Assembly (NCBI RefSeq): GCF_017876155.1
Contig: NZ_JAGINP010000006.1
Span: 1 to 64,000, forward strand
Direction of reading: 5' to 3'
DNA: 64,000 bases
DNA from: Azospirillum rugosum
Lineage (GTDB): Bacteria; Pseudomonadota; Alphaproteobacteria; Azospirillales; Azospirillaceae
Every line of letters starts with the position of its first letter. The first letter of the stretch is position 1. Under the pieces are notes generated by a model. The model was not told where the DNA came from, ran no database searches, and was given only the letters and a program-made list of their open reading frames with translations. Below, piece by piece: positions 58,579 through 64,000 of this stretch. The translations under genes and the position numbers were made by a program.

Positions 58579-59985
58579 ATGGGGACGGACGAACGCGTCG
58601 GCGATGCGGCCGTGCGGGATGGCGAAACCTCCGCAGCGCCGGGCCTGCGTCAGGAGACAGGGCGTCCGGAAGGTGTCCGGCCCGAGATGGCGCCGCCGCG
58701 CGCGCTGCCGGCCTTCCTGGCCGCCGGTCCGGCCGCCTGGGGCGGGTCGCGCGGCGACGGGCGCCGCCGGGACCGGGCCAGGGCCGACGCGCCGCCGATC
58801 CTGCCGGCCCGCCTGCGCGGCGCCACCAACCCGCTTCTGGCCGCCGCCGCTCCCCTGCTCGACCTCGCCGCCGGCCTGCGGGAGCAGGCGGGGCTGGAGG
58901 ATTCCGAGGGGTTGCGTGACCAGATCCTGGCCGATCTGGCGCGCTTCGAGGCGGAGGCCGCCGCCGCCGGCCTGTCGGCGGAGGAGGTGCGCGTCGCCCG
59001 CTTCGCGCTCTGCGCCACGCTGGACGACGTGGTGCGCGCCACCCCCTGGGGCGCCCGCTGCCGCTGGGCGCGGGAGGGGCTGGTCGCGCTGGTGGACCGC
59101 GAGGCCGGCGGGCCGGAGCGCTTCTACGACCTGCTCGACACGATGCTGAGCGATCCGCGCCTGCACCGGCCGGAGCTGGAGCTGTTCTACGCCTGCCTGT
59201 CGCTGGGCTTCGAGGGCAAGTTCCGCGACAAGCCGCGCGGCGCCCACGACCACGCCCACCTGCGCGACGAGCTGTACCGCGTGCTGCGCCGCCTGCGCGG
59301 GGAGCGCGACCGCACCCTGTCGCCGCAGTGGCGCGGCGTGGCGGAGCGGTTCCGGCCGCTGGGGCTCGCCCTGCCGCCCTGGCTGGCGGCGGTGGCGGTC
59401 GCCGCCCTGCTTGCCATGCTCTATGTGGAGTGGGGCTCCTCGCTGGCCGGGCGGGCGGAGCCCCTGGCGGCGCGGCTGTCCGGCCTGCTGCCCGACCGGC
59501 CGATCGAGATCGTCCGCGGCGTCCCGCCGCCCCCGCCGACGGCCGTGCCGTCGCTGGCCGTCCGGGTCACCAGCCTGCTGCAGCCGGAAATCCGCTCCGG
59601 CGCCGTGGCGGTCCTGTCCGGCGACGACGGCGCCCTGGTGATCCGGGTGGAGGGGGCGGGCATGTTCGCCACGGCCAGCGACGTGGTGAAGGCGCGCTAC
59701 CGCGCCGTGGTGGACCGCGTCGGCCAAGCGCTCGGCCCCGAGGCCGGGCGCGTCGTCGTGGTCGCCCACACCGACGAGCCGCCACCCGGAAGCGGCCCTT
59801 TCCCGACGCTCCAGGCGCTGACCGAGGCGCGGGCTCTGGCCGTGCGCCGGATCCTGGAACGCACGGTGGGCGCCCCGCGCCTGTCGTCGGAGGGGCGCGG
59901 CGACCGCGACCCCGTCGCCACCAACGCCACCTCGGCCAGCCGGGGCGCCAACCGGCGCGTCGATGTCCGTCTCTACCCCGAATAG
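58579..59985 (+). CDS. tssL: Type VI secretion membrane protein TssL with OmpA-like C-terminus
   Basis: A 468-aa protein. A Pro/Arg-rich N-terminal extension (~75 residues) leads to the DotU/IcmH domain: NPLLAAAAPLLDLAAGLRE, then FALCATLDDVVRATPWG and FYACLSLGFEGKFRD. One TM helix lies near 273-293. The C-terminal OmpA-like peptidoglycan-binding domain includes VVVVAHTDEPPPGSGPFP and SARGANRRV-like SRGANRRVDVRL. With TssM and TssJ it forms the T6SS membrane complex. It opens a tssL-tssM-tagF run; no tssJ, tssK or sheath genes precede it here. Confidence 0.92.
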   Translation: MGTDERVGDAAVRDGETSAAPGLRQETGRPEGVRPEMAPPRALPAFLAAGPAAWGGSRGDGRRRDRARADAPPILPARLRGATNPLLAAAAPLLDLAAGLREQAGLEDSEGLRDQILADLARFEAEAAAAGLSAEEVRVARFALCATLDDVVRATPWGARCRWAREGLVALVDREAGGPERFYDLLDTMLSDPRLHRPELELFYACLSLGFEGKFRDKPRGAHDHAHLRDELYRVLRRLRGERDRTLSPQWRGVAERFRPLGLALPPWLAAVAVAALLAMLYVEWGSSLAGRAEPLAARLSGLLPDRPIEIVRGVPPPPPTAVPSLAVRVTSLLQPEIRSGAVAVLSGDDGALVIRVEGAGMFATASDVVKARYRAVVDRVGQALGPEAGRVVVVAHTDEPPPGSGPFPTLQALTEARALAVRRILERTVGAPRLSSEGRGDRDPVATNATSASRGANRRVDVRLYPE

Positions 59986-59997
59986 GCTGCGGATCCC

Positions 59998-62103
59998 ATG
60001 CGCCCTCGCCGTCCCGCCGACCGGGCTTCCTCCGACCCGAACCAGACCGAAGCACCGCCGAAGGGTCCCCGCCCGGACAGGCCCGTCCGTCGGCCCCTTC
60101 ATCGGGCCCTCCGTCGGCCGCGCCCGGCTGCGGTGCACGTCGCCCCGCGGATGCGCTGGGCCGGGACGCTGGCGGTTGCGCTGTCGGTTGGCCTGTTCGG
60201 CTGGGCGGTCACGCCGTTGCTCGGCCTCGTGGGAACGCCGGCGCGCCTGCTGCCGACGCTCGTGGCGCTGGCCGTCTGGGCCCTGCTGAACCGCCGCGAG
60301 GATGTGCGGGAGCGGACGGCCAACGCCCGGCTGGTGGAGGCGCTCGCCGCCTCCCGCGATCCGGAGCTGAAGGCCTCGCTGGAGGAGCTGGGCACGGTCC
60401 GCGAACGGCTGGACGACGTGCTCGGCCGGCTGATGACGCAGCGCTTCGGCGCGCGCTGGGGCGGGCGCTACCTCTACCAGCTGCCCTGGTATCTGGTGAT
60501 CGGCGCGCCGGGCTCCGGCAAGACGACGGCGCTGGCCAACGCCCGGCTGGGCGCGGCGCTCGGCGGCGGGCTGGAGGGGATGCCGGTGCAGAATTTGGGC
60601 GGCACCCGCAACTGCGACTGGTGGTTCACCGACCAGGCGGTGCTGATCGACACGGCCGGCCGCTACACCACCCAGGACAGCCGCCGGACGGTGGACGGGC
60701 GGGTGTGGTCCGGCCTGCTCGACCTGCTGAAGGAACACCGGCCGCGCCAGCCGCTGAACGGCGTCCTGCTGACCATCAGCCTGTCCGACCTCGCGGAGTG
60801 GAGCGAGGAGGAGCGGCACAACCACGCCATCACCATCCGCCAGCGATTGGCGGAGCTGCGCGCGCACCTCGGCCTGCGGGTGCCGGTCTACCTGCTGTGC
60901 ACCAAGGCCGATCTGGTGGAGGGCTTCGCCACCTTCTTCGACACGCTCGACCGGGCGGAGCGCGCGCAGGTCTGGGGCATGACCTTTACCGCAGCCACCG
61001 GCGCCGCGGCCGACGCGAAGAGGGACGCCGACCTGGCGCTGGAGCACGGCATCGAGCCGCTGGGCGTCTTCCACGCGCAGTTCGCCTCGCTGCTGCGTCG
61101 GCTCGACGAGTGGCTGCCGGAGCGGCTGCACCAGGAACCGGACATCCAGCGGCGCAGCGACGTCTTCGCCTTCCCGCTGCGCATGGCCGACTACGAGGCG
61201 GCGCTGGCCGACCTCGTCGACACCGCCTTCACCGCCGAGGCGGAGGAGGAGGCGCCGTTGCTGCGCGGGGTCTACGTGACCAGCGCCACCCAGGCCGGCG
61301 CGTCCGCCGAGGCCCCGGCCCAGACCTTCTTCCTGGAGCGGCTGCTGCCCGAGGTGGTGTTCCCGGAGGCGAACCTGGTCGGCGTGGACCGCGCGCTGGA
61401 ACGCTTGCGGCGGCGGCACGGCCTCGTCGCGCTGGGGGCCGCGGGGGCGGCCGGCGTCGCGGTGGGCCTGTTCGGGCTGAACAGCTACCACGCCAACGAC
61501 GCGCTGCTGGCGCGGGCGGAGGCGGCGGTGGCCCAGGCCGAGGACAGCATCCGCCTGCTGGACAGCCCGCCGCGCTCGCTCGCCCGCGTGGCGGACACCG
61601 ACTTCCAGGCCGTGCTGCCGGCGCTCGACGCGCTGCGCGCCTTGCCCGGCGGCTGGACCGAGCGCGGGGGCTGGGTGCCGCTCTCCATGGGCGGCGGGCT
61701 CTACCAGGGCGAGCGGATCGGTCGCCCGGCGGAGGAGGTGTACCTTCGCGCGCTGCGCAGCGTCTTCCTGTCGCGCATCGCGCTGCGGCTGGAGGAGCAG
61801 CTGCGCACCAACTGGGCGCGCCCGGACCTGCTGCGCCCGGCGCTGCGCGCCTACCGCATGGTCGGCGGGCAGGAGCCGCTGGATCCCGCCGGCCTCGCCG
61901 AATGGCTGGCCGCCGACTGGCAGCGCACGCTCCCCGGCCCGGCGCATGAGGAGCGGCGGCGCGCGCTCGGCGACCATCTCGCAGCATTGGTCGACGTCGG
62001 TTTCGCCCCCGTCCCGCCGGACGAGGCGCTGGTCGCGCGCGTGCAGGAGGTGCTGGACCAAGCCCCCGTCCCCCGTCCCAACCCGAGCCTTCCGCCCTCA
62101 TGA
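59998..62103 (+). CDS. tssM: TssM/IcmF-family protein, short form
   Basis: A 701-aa TssM. A basic N-terminal tail is followed by two TM helices (about 55-75 and 80-96), a P-loop GTPase/ATPase-like domain with Walker A IGAPGSGKTTAL and LIDTAGRYTTQD, the TISLSDLAEWSEEE segment and CTKADLVEGF, then a third TM near residues 480-500. Typical TssM is about 1100-1250 aa with a periplasmic IcmF C-terminal domain that binds TssJ; here only about 200 residues follow TM3. The stop is clean and overlaps the tagF start (ATGA), so the shortening appears established rather than a fresh frameshift. Confidence 0.88.
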   Translation: MRPRRPADRASSDPNQTEAPPKGPRPDRPVRRPLHRALRRPRPAAVHVAPRMRWAGTLAVALSVGLFGWAVTPLLGLVGTPARLLPTLVALAVWALLNRREDVRERTANARLVEALAASRDPELKASLEELGTVRERLDDVLGRLMTQRFGARWGGRYLYQLPWYLVIGAPGSGKTTALANARLGAALGGGLEGMPVQNLGGTRNCDWWFTDQAVLIDTAGRYTTQDSRRTVDGRVWSGLLDLLKEHRPRQPLNGVLLTISLSDLAEWSEEERHNHAITIRQRLAELRAHLGLRVPVYLLCTKADLVEGFATFFDTLDRAERAQVWGMTFTAATGAAADAKRDADLALEHGIEPLGVFHAQFASLLRRLDEWLPERLHQEPDIQRRSDVFAFPLRMADYEAALADLVDTAFTAEAEEEAPLLRGVYVTSATQAGASAEAPAQTFFLERLLPEVVFPEANLVGVDRALERLRRRHGLVALGAAGAAGVAVGLFGLNSYHANDALLARAEAAVAQAEDSIRLLDSPPRSLARVADTDFQAVLPALDALRALPGGWTERGGWVPLSMGGGLYQGERIGRPAEEVYLRALRSVFLSRIALRLEEQLRTNWARPDLLRPALRAYRMVGGQEPLDPAGLAEWLAADWQRTLPGPAHEERRRALGDHLAALVDVGFAPVPPDEALVARVQEVLDQAPVPRPNPSLPPS

Positions 62104-62744
62104 GCGCTGGATTCGCGGTCGGATTCCACGGCAAGGTCCCGGCGCGGGGTGACTTCGTCGGGTACGGGCTGCCGCGCGGGCTGCTGATGCTGTGGGACGG
62201 CTGGCTATCGGAGGTTCTGGCCGGTGCCGGCCGCCATCTGGGCGCGCCGTGGGAGCGGCTGTTCCAGGCGGCGCCGGTCTGGCGCTTCGGTCTGTCCGCC
62301 GGGCTGTGCGGCGACGCGCCGCTGGCCGGCATCCTGATGCCCAGCGCCGACCGGGTCGGGCGCCTCTACCCCTTCACCATCGTGACGACCCTGCCGGCCG
62401 GGACGAACCTGGCCGTGGTGCCGGCCGCTTGCGCCAATTGGTTCGCCCGGGCCGAGGCGCTGGCCGCCGACGCCTGCCGCGCCGGGGCCGATGTGGACGC
62501 GCTGCCCGCCCGCATGGCCATCCTCGGCCGCCCGGACGTGGAGGGCGCCGACCCGGCGCTGGCCGCCGTGGTGGTGGAGCAGCTCGGCCCCCTGCCGCCG
62601 CTCGCCAGCCTGTGGTGGAGCCGCGGCGGCGGGCGCGTCCCCCCGTCGCTGCTGACCTGCTGCGGCCTGCCCGGCGCCAAGCGGGCCGCCGCCTTCCTCG
62701 ACGGGGCCTGGGGGCGCTGGGGCTGGTTCGACCTGGAGGGGTAG
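62100..62744 (+). CDS. tagF: Type VI secretion-associated protein TagF (ImpM family)
   Basis: A 214-aa TagF. The N-terminal GFHGKVPARGDFVGYGLPR is diagnostic of the family, followed by LFQAAPVWRFGLSAGLCGD and GVLMPS-like GILMPSADRVGRLYPFT. TagF is a post-translational repressor of T6SS assembly in some species. The start overlaps the tssM stop by four bases. It is the last gene of the short tss run. Confidence 0.93.
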   Translation: MSAGFAVGFHGKVPARGDFVGYGLPRGLLMLWDGWLSEVLAGAGRHLGAPWERLFQAAPVWRFGLSAGLCGDAPLAGILMPSADRVGRLYPFTIVTTLPAGTNLAVVPAACANWFARAEALAADACRAGADVDALPARMAILGRPDVEGADPALAAVVVEQLGPLPPLASLWWSRGGGRVPPSLLTCCGLPGAKRAAAFLDGAWGRWGWFDLEG

Positions 62745-62791
62745 GGCGGGCCGGTGTGTCGGGTTTCACCCGACCTACGAAGCTCTCCGCC

Positions 62792-62875
62792 GTAGGTTGG
62801 GTGGAGCGCCAGCGAAACCCAACAGTCTCCGCATGGCAACGTGTGTCGGGTTGCGCTGCGCTCCACCCAACCTAC
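62792..62875. repeat. Intergenic inverted repeat, GTAGGT family, copy 3
   Basis: An 84-bp element with outer arms GTAGGTTGGGTGGAGCGC and inverse, as in the copies at 2865 and 23568. A partial second copy (GTGTCGGGTTTCACCCGACCTAC, 62755-62778 region) abuts it on the left. It lies between convergent tagF and the iron-binding protein gene. Confidence 0.85.
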
Positions 62876-62883
62876 AAATTTCC

Positions 62884-62924
62884 CAAAAAAGAAAGGGCGC
62901 GTCTCCACCGCTGGGACGCGCCCT
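62884..62924 (-). terminator. Rho-independent terminator of the iron-binding protein gene
   Basis: Stem AGGGCGCGTC / GACGCGCCCT with an 11-nt loop, 22 bp past the gene's stop. On the minus-strand transcript it is followed by TTTCTTTTTT. Confidence 0.9.
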
Positions 62925-62945
62925 CTGTTTTGCGACGGCTGTGGC

Positions 62946-63971
62946 TTACTTCCAGCCGGCGCGGTCCATGATCTTCAGGGCCTCGGCGTTGTTCTTGCCG
63001 TAGACGGCGGCGTTCAGCGGGTCTTCCTTGAAGGTGCCCCAGCTGACCAGCACCGGCGCGGTCGGCGCGCCCGCGACGATCGGGTACTCGAAGTTCTTCT
63101 CGGTGAACATGCGCTGGGCGTCGGGGCTGATCAGGTACTCCAGGAACTTCTCCGCCGACTGCTTGTTCGGCGCGCTCTTGGTGATGCCGGCGCCGGAGAT
63201 GTTCACGTGGGTGCCGCGGTCGCCCTGGTTGGGGAAGATCACGCCCAGCTTGTCGGCGATGGCCTTGTCCTCCGGCTTGGTGGAGGAGGCGATTCGCGCG
63301 AAGTAGTAGGTGTTGGACACCGCCACATCGCCCTCGCCGGCGGCCACGCCCTTGATCTGGTCGGTGTCGCCGCCTTGCGGCTTGCGCGCCATGTTGGCGA
63401 CGACGCCCTTGGCCCAGGCTTCCGTCTTCGCCTCGCCGTTGGCGGCGAGCAGCGCGCCGACCAGCGACTGGTTGTAGACGCTGTTGGAAGCGCGGACGAG
63501 GACGCGGCCCTTCCAGGCCGGCTCCGCCAGCGTCTCGTAGCGCGGCAGGTCGGCCGGCTTCACCGTGGCCTTGTTGTAGACGATGATGCGGGCGCGCTTG
63601 GAGATGCCGAACCAGTGCCCCTCCGGCTCGCGCAGGTGGGCCGGGATGGCGGCCTCCAGCGCCTTGTTGCGGGTGGGCTGAAGCAGGCCAGCCTCCTGGG
63701 CGCGCCACAGGCGGCCGGCGTCGACGGTGATCAGCACGTCGGCCGGGCTGTTGGCGCCCTCGGTCTTCATGCGCTCGATCAGCTCGTCTTCCTTGCCCTC
63801 GATCACGTTGACCTTGATGCCGGTCTGCTGCGTGAAGGTGTCGTAGAGGGCCTTGTCCACATCGTAGTGGCGCGAGGAGTAGACGTTCACCTCCGCGGCG
63901 CTGGCCCCGACGGACGCGAGCAGCGTGGCGGTGAAGGCGGCGGTCAGCGCGGCGCGCGTTCCGATGTGCAT
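62946..63971 (-). CDS. Fe(3+) ABC transporter substrate-binding protein (FbpA/IdiA-like)
   Basis: A 341-aa periplasmic protein. Signal peptide residues 1-25 end in ASA-A. The mature N-terminus EVNVYSSRHYDVDKALYDTF, then VEG-type VIEGKEDELIERM and PADVLITVDAGRLW, and the paired Tyr in NTYYFARI near residue 225 are those of FbpA/IdiA ferric-iron binding proteins. It ends RAGWK. Permease and ATPase genes are not inside the window but could lie beyond the right edge upstream or elsewhere. The gene is complete. Confidence 0.93.
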   Translation of the reverse strand: MHIGTRAALTAAFTATLLASVGASAAEVNVYSSRHYDVDKALYDTFTQQTGIKVNVIEGKEDELIERMKTEGANSPADVLITVDAGRLWRAQEAGLLQPTRNKALEAAIPAHLREPEGHWFGISKRARIIVYNKATVKPADLPRYETLAEPAWKGRVLVRASNSVYNQSLVGALLAANGEAKTEAWAKGVVANMARKPQGGDTDQIKGVAAGEGDVAVSNTYYFARIASSTKPEDKAIADKLGVIFPNQGDRGTHVNISGAGITKSAPNKQSAEKFLEYLISPDAQRMFTEKNFEYPIVAGAPTAPVLVSWGTFKEDPLNAAVYGKNNAEALKIMDRAGWK

Positions 63972-64000
63972 CCTGATTTCTCCCGATGTCCCGATGGCCG

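Overview
The window reads as a chromosomal segment of a GC-rich alphaproteobacterium. Azospirillum or a close relative in Azospirillaceae is the best guess. This rests on the GC-rich, densely packed and often overlapping genes, on alphaproteobacterial-type clusters (addB-addA, tsaE-amgK-murU, trpB-trpA-accD-folC) and on a DivL-like PAS kinase. No rRNA or species-specific marker is present, so the genus is an inference.

Layout. (1) 79-7405: tRNA-Ala(CGC); yggT-yggU-folD-corA in overlapping order; phhB; a zincin; a sirtuin/uracil-DNA glycosylase pair; a low-molecular-weight phosphatase; a LysR regulator; trxA. (2) 7640-17237: the minus-strand block tsaE-amgK-murU-addB-addA (t6A synthesis, MurNAc recycling, break repair). 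(3) 17449-26154: an FNR-like flavoprotein; a Spy-like metal-binding protein divergent from an OmpR/EnvZ-type pair with Cpx-like boxes between them; hicAB; NDH-2; a DivL-like degenerate kinase. (4) 26318-39764: a hybrid kinase divergent from a solute-binding protein; trpBA-accD-folC; a zinc-ribbon acidic protein with five spaced helical repeats; recQ.

(5) 39875-52543: a 12.7-kb integrated element in tRNA-Thr(CGT). It is bounded by a perfect 50-bp direct repeat of the tRNA 3' end, with a tyrosine integrase just inside the right end. It carries a porin, a Fic protein lacking the catalytic His, an IS remnant next to a decayed brxL (BREX) gene, an unknown 524-aa gene behind a perfect 19-bp palindrome, and an operon of an AlpA-like HTH protein, a degenerate HUH-Rep-like protein and a DUF927 ATPase. 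Size and content suggest a phage-satellite-like or small integrative element.

(6) 52880-55151: immediately outside attR lies a low-GC two-gene module, an AvcD-type anti-phage dCTP deaminase and an uncharacterised partner with faint DUF488-like features. A palindromic promoter region and a gap that could hold an AvcI-like RNA precede it. tRNA-Thr therefore looks like a hotspot for accessory and defence genes.

(7) 55375-63971: housekeeping genes (dienelactone hydrolase, msrB, LLM oxidoreductase, two small proteins), then an isolated tssL-tssM-tagF type VI secretion fragment whose TssM is unusually short, then an iron-binding periplasmic protein at the edge. At least three families of intergenic inverted repeats are scattered through the chromosomal part and absent from the element.

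All calls come from reading sequence and motifs; no database search was run.
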